From positions 310,001-374,000 of the forward strand of contig NZ_FXBM01000002.1 in the NCBI RefSeq assembly GCF_900177245.1: a stretch of 64,000 nucleotides of DNA. The letters are read 5' to 3'. Below are positions 33,317 to 41,614 of this stretch, in pieces. This DNA comes from Rathayibacter oskolensis (lineage in GTDB: Bacteria; Actinomycetota; Actinomycetes; Actinomycetales; Microbacteriaceae). The position numbers were made by a program, and so were the translations under genes. The notes below the pieces were generated by a model, which was given only the letters and a program-made list of their open reading frames with translations, had not been told where the DNA came from and searched no databases. Each line of letters begins with the position of its first letter. Position 1 is the stretch's first letter.

Positions 33317-33380
33317 GCTCCGGCTCGAGGGGGACGAGACTGACGAGGTCGTCAGGCGAGGTTCGAACGAAGGAGTCGCT

Positions 33381-33761
33381 GTGCCGGATCCGGTCGTGCA
33401 CGTCGAGATCACGGGCGCTCGGCCCGACCTGCTGCGAGCGTTCTACGCAGCCCTCTTCGGATGGGCTGCGCCCCCGGGCGATCCTGTCGCCGCCGCGGTC
33501 TCGGACCCTGACGCCTACGCCTTCACGCCACCGGGCCCGGCCTCCGGTGCTGTCCCTGTGGGCATCGGCGGTGGTGAGGGATTCGCCTCCCGAGTGGTCT
33601 TCTACGTCGGCGTGGAGGACGTCGCCGCTCGACTGGCCCGAGCGGTCGAGCTCGGCGCGACGGTCGTGGTCGAGCCGTCCGTGCGCCCGGACGGCGCGGT
33701 GACGATCGCGCAGTTCGCTGATCCGCAGGGCAACATCGTGGGTCTGGCGGGACGCGCCTGA
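33381..33761 (+). CDS. VOC (glyoxalase/bleomycin-resistance) family protein
   Basis: A 126-residue protein of the vicinal-oxygen-chelate superfamily: V-V-H-V-E-I-T-G-A-R-P-D-L-L-R-A-F-Y-A-A-L-F-G-W (5-28) supplies the first His and the typical F-Y-x-x-L-F-G-W signature, and D-P-Q-G-N-I-V-G-L ends the second half. It is a single two-module unit, so it would act as a dimer. Function within the family (lyase, dioxygenase, binding) cannot be read. The GTG has AAGGAG upstream. Confidence 0.85.
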   Translation: MPDPVVHVEITGARPDLLRAFYAALFGWAAPPGDPVAAAVSDPDAYAFTPPGPASGAVPVGIGGGEGFASRVVFYVGVEDVAARLARAVELGATVVVEPSVRPDGAVTIAQFADPQGNIVGLAGRA

Positions 33762-33775
33762 CGCCCGTCCCCCGG

Positions 33776-34666
33776 CTACGCCCGCACGAACGCGGCCGCT
33801 CGAGCACGGGTCCGCAGGCGGTAGAGGCTCGTGGTCGCGGTGATGAACAGGTCGGTCCCGTCCGGGCCGCCGAAGCAGACGTTCGACACCACCTCCGGCA
33901 CGGGCGCGAACAGGACCTCGGCTCCCGCGGAGGTGAAGACGTGGACGCCGTCCCCGGCGGACGACCAGACGCGCCCGTCCTCGTCGACGGCGATGCCGTC
34001 GGGGACCCCGCGGTCGATCTCCGCGAAGAGCCGGCCGTCCCGGGCGGCGGTGCCGCGGCCCACGACGCCGTAGGCGCGGATCCAGTGGCCGGGGCCGTCG
34101 TCGTTCGCCCGCGCGGTGTCGGTCACGTAGACGGTCCAGCCGTCGGGCGAGAACGCGATGCCGTTCGGCTGCACCATGTCGGTGACGACGGGCGCGATGC
34201 CGTCCTCGGCCGACCACCGGAAGACCCAGCGGGCCCCGTACTCGCGCACGCCGGGGTGGCCCTCGCGCGGCTGGCTGATGCCGTAGTCGGGATCCGTGAA
34301 CCAGTAGGAGCCGTCGGGCGCGAGTGCGACGTCGTTCGGGGAGTTCAGCCGTCCGCCGTCCCAGCTCGCCGCCAGCTCGTCGAGAGTGCCGTCGGGCCGC
34401 TCGCGCTCGAGGCGGCGGCGCCCGTGCGAGCACTGGACGACGCTCCCGTCCGCGTCCAGGAGGCGGCCGTTCGTGAACTCCACGCCCTCACGGCGCACCG
34501 ACGTCTCCCCGGTGGCACTGTCCCACTGCAGGATCCGGTCGTTGGGGATGTCGCTCCAGCGCACGCGGCCCTCGGCGGGCATCCAGAGCGGACCCTCGCT
34601 CCAGACGGCCCCGGTGGCCAGCCTCTCGAGCGCCCCGTCGCCGTGCAGCAGTGTCTGGTCGGTCAT
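33776..34666 (-). CDS. SMP-30/gluconolactonase-family lactonase
   Basis: A 296-residue six-bladed beta-propeller. Metal-site features include the early Glu in WSEGPLW (about 20-26), N-S-P-N-D-V-A-L-A-P-D-G-S-Y-W-F-T-D-P (about 105-123) and P-D-G-I-A-V-D-E-D-G near 213-222. It probably hydrolyses a sugar lactone in the cytoplasm. The ATG has GGGAG upstream, and the longer frame is discarded. It converges on the VOC gene and stands alone. Confidence 0.88.
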   Translation of the reverse strand: MTDQTLLHGDGALERLATGAVWSEGPLWMPAEGRVRWSDIPNDRILQWDSATGETSVRREGVEFTNGRLLDADGSVVQCSHGRRRLERERPDGTLDELAASWDGGRLNSPNDVALAPDGSYWFTDPDYGISQPREGHPGVREYGARWVFRWSAEDGIAPVVTDMVQPNGIAFSPDGWTVYVTDTARANDDGPGHWIRAYGVVGRGTAARDGRLFAEIDRGVPDGIAVDEDGRVWSSAGDGVHVFTSAGAEVLFAPVPEVVSNVCFGGPDGTDLFITATTSLYRLRTRARAAAFVRA

Positions 34667-34851
34667 CGGCTCCCGCCTCGCTCTCGTCCTCGACGTCGCG
34701 GAGCAGTGCCCGCGCACTCCAGTCTGTCGTTCCGAGAACGCGGTACGGGGCCCTTCCTCCCCGGCCGCGGCGAGTCGCGGGGTCGGCGACGGCGCGAGGT
34801 GGTCGGCTTGCGGGGCTGCCGCCGGGCCGCACCACTCCCGAGGAGGACCCC

Positions 34852-35316
34852 GTGACCGACGCCGACGCCATCGACGAGCTCGAGCAGCAGGAGCGCGAGC
34901 TCGTCCTCGACTCCTTCGACCACGGCGCTGCCTGGGAGCTCGGCTCCCGCATCGCCGAGCTCGCCCGGGCGGCGAGCGCCGCCGTCGCGGTCGACGTCCG
35001 CCGTCCGGGGCTCATACTGTTCCGCGCGGCCCTGCCCGGCAGCGTCCCCGACCAGGAGTCGTGGATCGCCCGCAAGTCGGCGGTGGTGCTGCGCCTGGAG
35101 TCGAGCAGCGCGCTGGCCGCGGCCCGCTTCACCGCCGCCGGGGGAGACCCCGCGACGGGCGGCTGGCTCGGCCCCGACTACGCCCTGACCGGCGGCTCGT
35201 TCCCGATCCGCGTGCGCGGTGTGGGAGTCGTCGCCGCGGCGACCGTCTCGGGCCTCGCCTCGATGGACGACCACGACCTCGTCGTGCGGGGGCTCCGGAG
35301 CATGGTCGGGCGCTAG
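34852..35316 (+). CDS. UPF0303 / heme-degrading-domain (HbpS-like) protein
   Basis: A 154-residue protein with the family pattern of a long first helix (A-I-D-E-L-E-Q-Q-E-R-E-L), A-W-E-L-G, A-V-A-V-D-V-R, W-I-A-R-K-S-A-V-V and a final G-G-S-F-P-I-R-V-R-G-V-G-V-V-A-A-A-T-V-S-G-L stretch. HbpS of Streptomyces reticuli binds and degrades heme; others are uncharacterised. No signal peptide, so intracellular here. GTG start with AGGAGG upstream. Its stop overlaps the convergent MFS gene's stop by 4 bases. Confidence 0.85.
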   Translation: MTDADAIDELEQQERELVLDSFDHGAAWELGSRIAELARAASAAVAVDVRRPGLILFRAALPGSVPDQESWIARKSAVVLRLESSSALAAARFTAAGGDPATGGWLGPDYALTGGSFPIRVRGVGVVAAATVSGLASMDDHDLVVRGLRSMVGR

Positions 35317-36503
35317 TCGGCCGGCCGTGAGTCGGGCACGTGCCGCAGCGTCCGCAGGAGGGGCGCACAGAGCAGCAGCGCGACCGCCGGCACCAGGAAC
35401 GCGGGCCCGAGCGAGGGCCCTGACGCGACCAGCCCGAGCACGACCGCACCCGCCACGGCGCCCGCGTAGTTGAAGAGGTTCACCCGCGCGATCACCTCGT
35501 CGCTGCGGGCCGGGAGGATCCCACCGGCCGCGCTGAAGGCGAGCGGGACGAGCGCACCCGTCGCTGCACCGGCGATCGCGAAGCCGATGACGGCGCCCGC
35601 CGCTCCCGGCACGAGGGCGACCAGGACGAGCCCGAGCACGCCTGCCCCGAGAGACAGGGCCGCCAGCCGCTCCCTGCCGAGGGCCTTCTCGAGCGGGTCG
35701 GTCGCCAGCCGGGTGAGCAGGATCGCGCCCTGGTAGGCGGCGTAGCCGAGCGGCGCGATCGCCGCGGCGACTCCGAGCCCGGTCTGCAGGTAGGCCGTGC
35801 TCCAGGTCGAGACGGCGGAGTCGAGCATGAAGGCCACCAGGACGATCGTCCCGACGGCGACGAGGCGCCCTCGCGGCAGTCTCGCCGCCGCGGCGGGCCT
35901 CGCTCCCGCCTCACGCGCCGCCCGGGTCGGGTCGAGCCAGAGCGCCCCGACGACGAGGACCGCGGCGTCGACCACGGCCGCGACCACGAGGGCCCCGGTC
36001 ACCGCGCCGCTGGAGGCGAGGAACGCCGACATGCACAGCGCTCCGACGATCGCCGCCGCCGTGTACGCGGCGTAGAAGCGGCCCATCAGCGGCCGCCCGC
36101 CGGCGCGCTCGTGCAGCACGCCCTGCATGTTCTGCGCTGCGTCGAGCATGCCGAGGCCGACTCCGTAGAGCACGATCGCCGCGAGGAAGACCGGGAAGAC
36201 CGGGGCGACGGCGATGCCGAGGATCGTGGCGGCCTGCACGAGCAGCGCGAGGCACATCGCGGCCCGGCTTCCCCGGCGCACCGCGACCAGGTCGGCGAGC
36301 AGCGATCCCACGGCCGCCGCGACGCAGGTGCCCAGGACGATGAGCGCGACGCCCGTCGCGTCGAGCCGCCAGTGGGCGGCGGAGGTGGGGAGCGACGTCA
36401 TGATCGCCGCGTAGCCGAGCCCCTGTGCGGCGAATCCCGCGCCGATGGCGAGGCCCCGCCGGTCGGTCGTGCGGGTCGCAGGCGTGCGGGTGAGGGCGGA
36501 CAC
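35313..36503 (-). CDS. MFS transporter divergent from a TetR regulator
   Basis: A 396-residue twelve-helix major-facilitator protein. The helix 2-3 loop (L-L-A-D-L-V-A-V-R-R-G-S-R-A) fits the MFS motif A. The GTG at 36501-36503 is chosen because GAGGAG lies 6 bases upstream; the long ATG frame (to 36713) would start beyond the operator and lacks a site. A perfect palindrome 25 bases before the start matches one upstream of the divergent tetR gene, so it is almost certainly controlled by that regulator. Substrate unknown; export is likely. Confidence 0.88.
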   Translation of the reverse strand: MSALTRTPATRTTDRRGLAIGAGFAAQGLGYAAIMTSLPTSAAHWRLDATGVALIVLGTCVAAAVGSLLADLVAVRRGSRAAMCLALLVQAATILGIAVAPVFPVFLAAIVLYGVGLGMLDAAQNMQGVLHERAGGRPLMGRFYAAYTAAAIVGALCMSAFLASSGAVTGALVVAAVVDAAVLVVGALWLDPTRAAREAGARPAAAARLPRGRLVAVGTIVLVAFMLDSAVSTWSTAYLQTGLGVAAAIAPLGYAAYQGAILLTRLATDPLEKALGRERLAALSLGAGVLGLVLVALVPGAAGAVIGFAIAGAATGALVPLAFSAAGGILPARSDEVIARVNLFNYAGAVAGAVVLGLVASGPSLGPAFLVPAVALLLCAPLLRTLRHVPDSRPAD

Positions 36504-36527
36504 GGGCGGCTCCTCGAGGGGTTCGCA

Positions 36528-36549
36528 GAGTTGGACTCTTGTCCAACTC
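36528..36549. promoter_or_regulatory. TetR operator, copy on the MFS side
   Basis: GAGTTGGAC-TCTT-GTCCAACTC is a perfect inverted repeat with 9-base arms. The same AGTTGGAC/GTCCAACT arms and 4-base spacing recur at 36690-36709. The two copies flank the divergent gap. Confidence 0.85.
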
Positions 36550-36654
36550 GGGTCAAGAGAAGCCCAGGAGGCTCGCGCAGGCAAGCGGCACCAGAAGTCT
36601 TCATCCGCTCGAAACGAGGCCGAAACGAGGAGTGCGGAGGGCCGCACAGGCCTC

Positions 36655-36683
36655 TTGACGCCCGCCGTCGCAGCGGCTTCACT
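36655..36683 (+). promoter_or_regulatory. Predicted tetR promoter
   Basis: A -35-like TTGACG (36655-36660), 17-base spacer and -10-like TTCACT (36678-36683). Transcription would start near 36690, exactly at the edge of the second operator. Confidence 0.55.
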
Positions 36684-36689
36684 GGTCGG

Positions 36690-36709
36690 AGTTGGACGCT
36701 CGTCCAACT
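36690..36709. promoter_or_regulatory. TetR operator, copy on the tetR side
   Basis: AGTTGGAC-GCTC-GTCCAACT is a perfect inverted repeat; the symmetry continues one base into the spacer on each side. It overlies the predicted transcription start of tetR and ends 18 bases before its ATG. Confidence 0.85.
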
Positions 36710-36727
36710 TCACGGAGGGATCCCACG

Positions 36728-37372
36728 ATGCGCCGCATCCCCGTCACCCAGAGGCGCGCCGAGCTCGTCGACGCCGCCGTCCGCGTCATCGCCCGCGACG
36801 GACTGGCCGCCGCCACCACGCGCGCCGTCGTCACCGAGGCCGGCATGCCCCTCGGCGCGTTCCACTACTCCTTCGCCTCGCGCGACGAGCTCGTCTCGGC
36901 GGTGATCGAGCAGGTGACCGACAGCGAGCGGCTCGCGGCGATCCTGCACGCCGACCACGCCGACGCACGTCCCCCGGCCGACATCGCGACGGTGCTCACC
37001 GACGGCCTCGAGGGCTACCTCGCGCTGCTCGAGAGCTCGCCCAGCGGTGAGCTCGCCCTCCTCGAGGTCGCCCTCTACGCCGTCCGGCACGACCCCGACG
37101 CCGTGCGCGCGCAGTGGGCCGTGTACCGGGCCGCGTCGGAGGAGGCGCTCGCGTACGCCGCCGAGATCGCGGGAGTCCGCTGGACGCGTCCCGTCGCCGA
37201 GCTCGCCCACTCCCTCTCGCGCTCGCTCGACGGGCTGACCCTCACCTGGCTCGCCGACCGCGACTCCGAGGCCGCGCGGGCCTACATCGCCTTCACCGCG
37301 ACGGCCCTCGCGGCACTGTCCGTGCCGGCGCTGACCGTGCCGGCCACCGACCCTGCCAGCCACAGACGCTGA
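36728..37372 (+). CDS. TetR-family transcriptional regulator
   Basis: A 214-residue repressor: R-R-A-E-L-V-D-A-A-V-R-V-I-A-R-D-G and T-T-R-A-V-V-T-E-A-G-M-P-L-G-A-F-H-Y-S-F-A-S-R-D-E-L (about 9-55) form the DNA-binding domain, followed by a helical effector domain. The ATG has GGAGGGA upstream. It is first of a tetR-SCP2-aminotransferase unit and divergent from an MFS gene, with twin operators in between. The ligand is probably a substrate of the exporter or the operon enzymes. Confidence 0.92.
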   Translation: MRRIPVTQRRAELVDAAVRVIARDGLAAATTRAVVTEAGMPLGAFHYSFASRDELVSAVIEQVTDSERLAAILHADHADARPPADIATVLTDGLEGYLALLESSPSGELALLEVALYAVRHDPDAVRAQWAVYRAASEEALAYAAEIAGVRWTRPVAELAHSLSRSLDGLTLTWLADRDSEAARAYIAFTATALAALSVPALTVPATDPASHRR

Positions 37373-37380
37373 AGGACTCC

Positions 37381-38136
37381 ATGCTGACCGAACTCGATGA
37401 CCGCGTCCTCGCCGCGGTCAACCTCCACGCCGTCCTCGGCGCCCTGCCCCGCCTCGTCGAGCTGTCGCCCGAGGCCGCCCGCGCTCTCGCCCCGGTGACG
37501 AAGCCCACGACCCTCACCCTGGTCGCTCCCGGTGGCCTGCGCGCGAGCTACACGTTCACCCGCACCGCGATCCGCCGCGGCGGGGGAGCGCCCGGTCCGA
37601 CGCTGCTGTTCACCTCGGCGAAGCACCTCAACGCCGTCATCGCGGGCACGGCGCAGCCGGTCCCGGTGGCGGGTCCGCGGGGCATCGCCTTCCTCACGAA
37701 GGTCTTCACCCCGATCAGCGCGCTGCTCGGGGAGGCCCTCACCTCCGAGGATCCCGCCCTCACCGACCGCACGACCCTGCTCACGCTCGAGGTGGTCGCC
37801 TCCGCCCTGACGGTGATCGCGAACGGCGACCGCTCGGGCCGGGTCTCGGCGGCGCACATGGCCGACGGCGATCTCGACATCGAGGTCGGCGACGACCTCC
37901 GCTACCGCATCCGGGTGCGCGAGCACCGGCTCTCCCGCCTGAGCGACCCGGTCGGAGGCCCGCGCGCCGCCCTGCGCTTCGACGACCTCGGCGTCGCCGG
38001 CGACGTGCTCTCGGGCCGCGAGACCGCGCTGGCGTGCGTCGCCGACGGCCGGGTCACGATGCGCGGCTACATCCCCCTGATCGACAACACCAATCGACTC
38101 CTCGACCGCGTCGGGGCCTACCTCGGAGCATCATGA
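37381..38136 (+). CDS. SCP2-like sterol-binding-fold protein
   Basis: A 251-residue protein with a beta-rich centre (T-L-T-L-V-A-P-G-G-L-R-A-S-Y-T-F) and a C-terminal A-L-A-C-V-A-D-G-R-V-T-M-R-G-Y-I-P-L-I-D segment as in SCP2-domain proteins, which bind lipids or acyl-CoAs. The assignment rests on overall pattern and is tentative. The ATG has AAGGA 5 bases upstream. It starts 8 bases after tetR and overlaps the aminotransferase gene (ATGA), so the three belong together; a carrier role for a hydrophobic intermediate is a possible reading. Confidence 0.6.
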   Translation: MLTELDDRVLAAVNLHAVLGALPRLVELSPEAARALAPVTKPTTLTLVAPGGLRASYTFTRTAIRRGGGAPGPTLLFTSAKHLNAVIAGTAQPVPVAGPRGIAFLTKVFTPISALLGEALTSEDPALTDRTTLLTLEVVASALTVIANGDRSGRVSAAHMADGDLDIEVGDDLRYRIRVREHRLSRLSDPVGGPRAALRFDDLGVAGDVLSGRETALACVADGRVTMRGYIPLIDNTNRLLDRVGAYLGAS

Positions 38137-39386
38137 CCCTCGCCACTCCCACGGTCCCGTTCACCTATCCGCGCAGCCAGGAGGCGTTCGCCCGCGCCTC
38201 GAGGGTCATCCCCGGCGGCGTGCCCGGGCACCTCGGCCCGGCGGGCGGCGGGATGATCCCGCGCTCGGCCTACCCGCTGTTCTCGGAGCGGGCCGAGGGG
38301 ACCCGATTCTGGGACCTCGACGGCAACGAGTACCTCGACTACATGTGCGGCTACGGGCCCAACGTGCTCGGCTACGTCGACCCCGACGTGACCGCGGCGG
38401 CCGCCGCGCAGACGGCGCGCGAGGACGTGGTGTCGCTCCCCTCGACCGTGATGATCGACTTCGCCGAGCTGCTCGTCGACCAGGTCGCGAGCGCCGACTG
38501 GGCGTTCTTCGCGAAGAACGGCGGAGACGTCACCACGCTCGCGATCATGACCGCGCGGGCGGCGACGGGCCGGCAGCGGATCGTCATGATCACGGGCTAC
38601 TACCACGGCGTCGACCCGTGGTCGCAGAAGCTCGACTACCCGGGGGTGCTGCCGCAGGACGTCGAGGGCAACCTCGAGATCCCGTGGAACGACCTGGCCG
38701 CGGTGCGCGCCGTGTTCACCGGGCACCGGGGCGAGATCGCCGCGCTGATCGGGCAGCCGTACATGCACGGCAACTTCGCCGACAACGTGCTGCCCGAGGA
38801 CGGCTACTGGCCGGCGGTGCGAGCGCTCTGCGACGAGTTCGGAGTCGTCCTGATCATCGACGACGTGCGCGCCGGCTTCCGCCTCGACCTCGCCGGCAGC
38901 GACCACTACTACGGCTTCGAGGCCGACCTGATCTGCTTCTGCAAGGCGATCGCGAACGGCTACAACGTCTCGGCGCTGTGCGGGAAGGAGAGCCTGCGCG
39001 CGACCGTCGGCAGCATCACCTACACCGGCAGCTACTGGATGAGCGCGGTGCCGTTCGCCGCGGGCATCGCCACCCAGCAGAAGCTGGTCGAGCTCGACGC
39101 CCCGCGGCTGTTCCGCGAGCTCGGGACGGAGCTCACGACCGGCCTCGTCGATGTCGCCGCGTCGCACGGCCACACCCTGGTGACCTCCGGCGAGCCAGCC
39201 CTGTTCTACCTGCGGCTCGTCGACGACGGGTCGCTGATGCTCCACCAGCAGTGGATCGCGGAGTGCGTGCGGCGCGGGATCTTCTTCAGCTCGCACCACA
39301 ACCACTTCCTCAACGCCGCGCTGACGTCGGCCGACATCGCCCGCACGCTCGACGTCGCCGACGAGGCGTTCCGCGCGCTGCCCTGA
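38133..39386 (+). CDS. Class III PLP-dependent aminotransferase / aminomutase-like
   Basis: A 417-residue enzyme of the glutamate-1-semialdehyde aminomutase group. PLP-binding residues are seen in V-L-I-I-D-D-V-R-A-G-F-R (Asp243, replacing the usual D-E-V by D-D-V) and F-C-K-A-I-A-N-G-Y (Lys271, Schiff base). N-terminal S-R-V-I-P-G-G-V and D-L-D-G-N-E-Y-L-D-Y match the group. GSA-aminomutase for heme synthesis is unlikely because the gene sits in a TetR-controlled accessory unit; a specialised amine metabolism is more probable. Last gene of the unit; convergent with the LLM gene. Confidence 0.85.
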   Translation: MTLATPTVPFTYPRSQEAFARASRVIPGGVPGHLGPAGGGMIPRSAYPLFSERAEGTRFWDLDGNEYLDYMCGYGPNVLGYVDPDVTAAAAAQTAREDVVSLPSTVMIDFAELLVDQVASADWAFFAKNGGDVTTLAIMTARAATGRQRIVMITGYYHGVDPWSQKLDYPGVLPQDVEGNLEIPWNDLAAVRAVFTGHRGEIAALIGQPYMHGNFADNVLPEDGYWPAVRALCDEFGVVLIIDDVRAGFRLDLAGSDHYYGFEADLICFCKAIANGYNVSALCGKESLRATVGSITYTGSYWMSAVPFAAGIATQQKLVELDAPRLFRELGTELTTGLVDVAASHGHTLVTSGEPALFYLRLVDDGSLMLHQQWIAECVRRGIFFSSHHNHFLNAALTSADIARTLDVADEAFRALP

Positions 39387-39426
39387 GCGGGACGCGCGCG
39401 GAACGGGAGTCGGACGAGCTGAGGGG

Positions 39427-40761
39427 TCAGAACTGCAGCAGGTTGTCCCGCAGAGTCCCGCCGGTGTACTCCTCGCGGATCAGCCCGCGCCGCCGCAGCG
39501 CAGGAGCGAGGCCGTCGGCCACCATCGCCATGTTGACGCGCGTGGTGGGCATGTACACCAGGAATCCGTCGCCGCCGATCTCGTCCATCAGCTCGCCCAT
39601 CTTCGCCGCGACGGTGTCCGGGGAGCCGACGAGCCCCATGTCCGAGACCTGGTGCGACTCCGTGACGGCCTCGCGCAGTGTCCGGTCCTCGTAGCCGCGG
39701 AACAGCTCGAGGATCGAGGTGTGCTCGCCGTTCTGCTTCGAGAGGTCGATGTCCCTGATCAGGGTGTCGGGGTCGATGCCGCCGAAGTCGATGCGCCCAC
39801 CCGAGGTGTACGACATGTTCCAGAGGTTGTACTCGATGCCCTTGTCGCTGCGCCGGTACTCGGCGTACGCGTCGGCCGCGGCCCGCGCCTCCGCGTCGGT
39901 CGCCCCGAGGACCGGGTTGATCAGGAACATGAACTTCACGGTGTCGGGGTCGCGACCGAACTCGGCGACCCTGCGCCGCATGTCCTCGCGGTAGGCGCGA
40001 CCGAGTGCCCCGGTCTTGACCATCGAGATCATCGTGTCGTCGTACTTCGCCGCGAGCTCCCGCCCGGCCGGCGAGCTTCCCGCCGAGCACACCGGCACGA
40101 GCCCCTGCGGACCGGGGATGGTGTTGAGCGGCCCCCGCGAACGGAAGTACGTCCCCTCGAAGTCGATGGGCTCGACCTTCGTGTGGTCGGCGTAGATCCC
40201 CGCCTCGCCGTCGGCGATCACCGCACCGGGCTTCCACGAGGTCTGCAGCTGCTGCACGACCTCGGTCCACTCCATCGCCATCGTGTAGCGCTCGTCGTGC
40301 TCGAGGTGCCGCTCGTAGCCGAAGTTCTGCGCGACGCGGTCGGTCACGCTCGTGACGACGTTCATCCCGACCCGCCCCTCGGTGAGGTGGTCGAGGGTCG
40401 TGAACAGGCGAGCGGCCAGGTACGGCGGGTACTGGATCGTCGACACGGTCGGCACGATGCCGATGTGCTTGGTGGCCTGCGTCATGAGCGGGACCAGCGG
40501 CATCGGGTCGTTCTTCGGTGCCATGAACCCGCGCCGGAGGCTCGTGTCGGCGCTGCCGTTGTAGCTGTCCTCGACCATGGCCGTGTCCTCGATGAGGATG
40601 TAGTCGAAGCCGGCGCGCTCGAGACTCGTCGCCAGGTCGATGTGGATGCCCGGCTTCATCCATTCGGTGGCGCCGTTCCCGGCCCAGGGGCCGTCGCCGT
40701 TCGTCGAGCTCCAGGCGTGGATGCCGAAGCCGTCGCCGAGGAACCAAGCGAGATGAAACAT
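39427..40761 (-). CDS. LLM-class flavin-dependent monooxygenase (NtaA/SnaA/DszA type)
   Basis: A 444-residue bacterial-luciferase-like monooxygenase. W-S-S-T-N-G near residue 17, D-T-S-L-R-R-G and the G-R-V-G-M-N-V-V-T-S segment (about 128-137) are characteristic of the NtaA/SnaA/DszA group, which uses FMNH2 from a separate reductase to oxidise nitrilotriacetate, EDTA, pristinamycin precursors or sulfones. It is downstream of a complete oligopeptide-type ABC importer in the same direction, so it probably attacks the imported compound. No flavin reductase gene is nearby. Confidence 0.9.
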   Translation of the reverse strand: MFHLAWFLGDGFGIHAWSSTNGDGPWAGNGATEWMKPGIHIDLATSLERAGFDYILIEDTAMVEDSYNGSADTSLRRGFMAPKNDPMPLVPLMTQATKHIGIVPTVSTIQYPPYLAARLFTTLDHLTEGRVGMNVVTSVTDRVAQNFGYERHLEHDERYTMAMEWTEVVQQLQTSWKPGAVIADGEAGIYADHTKVEPIDFEGTYFRSRGPLNTIPGPQGLVPVCSAGSSPAGRELAAKYDDTMISMVKTGALGRAYREDMRRRVAEFGRDPDTVKFMFLINPVLGATDAEARAAADAYAEYRRSDKGIEYNLWNMSYTSGGRIDFGGIDPDTLIRDIDLSKQNGEHTSILELFRGYEDRTLREAVTESHQVSDMGLVGSPDTVAAKMGELMDEIGGDGFLVYMPTTRVNMAMVADGLAPALRRRGLIREEYTGGTLRDNLLQF

Positions 40762-40816
40762 GTGAACTCCAGTGGTGTGTGGGTGGAACGGGGAAGCGGA
40801 TGCCGCGCCGAGCGGC

Positions 40817-41614
40817 TCAGGCCCGGGTCTCGAGGGCGGTGTAGGCGCCGATGAGCTGGGACGTGTAGGAGTGGACGGGGTTCGTGATGACCTCGCCGGT
40901 GCGACCCGCCTCGACGACGGTGCCCGCGTGCATGACGACGAGCTCCGAGGTCAGGAACGCCGTCGCGGGGAGCCCGTGCGACACGAAGAGGAGCCCCGCG
41001 CCGTGGTCCTCCGAGTAGCGCTTGAGGAGGTTGAGGACGACCCCCTGCACCGAGACGTCGAGGGCGCTGACCGCCTCGTCGCAGACGAGCAGGCCGGGTC
41101 GGACGACCAGCGCGCGCGCGATCGCCATCCGCTGCCGCTGACCGCCCGACAGCTCGGACGGGTAGCGGTCGACGAGAGCGGGGTCGATGCCCAGCTCCGC
41201 GGTGATCGCGTCGATCGCGCCGTCGGCTCCGGCCCGATCGAGGCCGCTGAGGATCTGCGCGGGGATGCGCAGCGACTCCCGGATGCGGGCCTTCGGGTCG
41301 AACGTCGACGTCGTGTCCTGCGCGATCAGCTGCACGCGCCGGCGGTAGTCGAGGCGACCCGCGCGAGTGGAGAGGAGCGACGCCAGGTCCTGCCCGTCGA
41401 CCGTGACCGCGCCGCTCGTCGCCCGTTCGAGCCCGGTGATGATCTTCGCCATCGTCGACTTGCCCGAGCCGGACTCTCCGACGACGCCGACGCGTGCCCC
41501 CGCGTCGACCGCGAAGCTCACATCGACGACGGCCGTGGTGCTCCGGTACTCCTTGCGGACGTGCGAGCACTCGATGCGCACGCCGGAGGCGGCCCGTGCC
41601 GGCGCGGCGCTCAT
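40817..41614 (-). CDS. ABC ATPase, DppF type
   Basis: A 265-residue ATP-binding subunit: Walker A GESGSGKS (about 45-52), signature ELSGGQRQR, Walker B LLVCDEAVSALD. The D-E-A (not D-E-P) after Walker B is a small deviation. It is the second ATPase of the importer, overlapping the first (ATGA), and precedes the monooxygenase gene by 55 bases. Confidence 0.92.
   Translation of the reverse strand: MSAAPARAASGVRIECSHVRKEYRSTTAVVDVSFAVDAGARVGVVGESGSGKSTMAKIITGLERATSGAVTVDGQDLASLLSTRAGRLDYRRRVQLIAQDTTSTFDPKARIRESLRIPAQILSGLDRAGADGAIDAITAELGIDPALVDRYPSELSGGQRQRMAIARALVVRPGLLVCDEAVSALDVSVQGVVLNLLKRYSEDHGAGLLFVSHGLPATAFLTSELVVMHAGTVVEAGRTGEVITNPVHSYTSQLIGAYTALETRA

Noticed and set aside
36503-36713. 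Longer N-terminus for the MFS gene beginning at MKLDERPTPT.
   Set aside because: It would extend over both TetR operators and the tetR promoter and lacks a ribosome-binding site. The GTG at 36501-36503 has a good one.
38133-39386. Assignment of the class III aminotransferase as HemL (glutamate-1-semialdehyde aminomutase).
   Set aside because: The context is a TetR-controlled accessory unit with an exporter, no heme genes are nearby, and the PLP motif is D-D-V in place of D-E-V.
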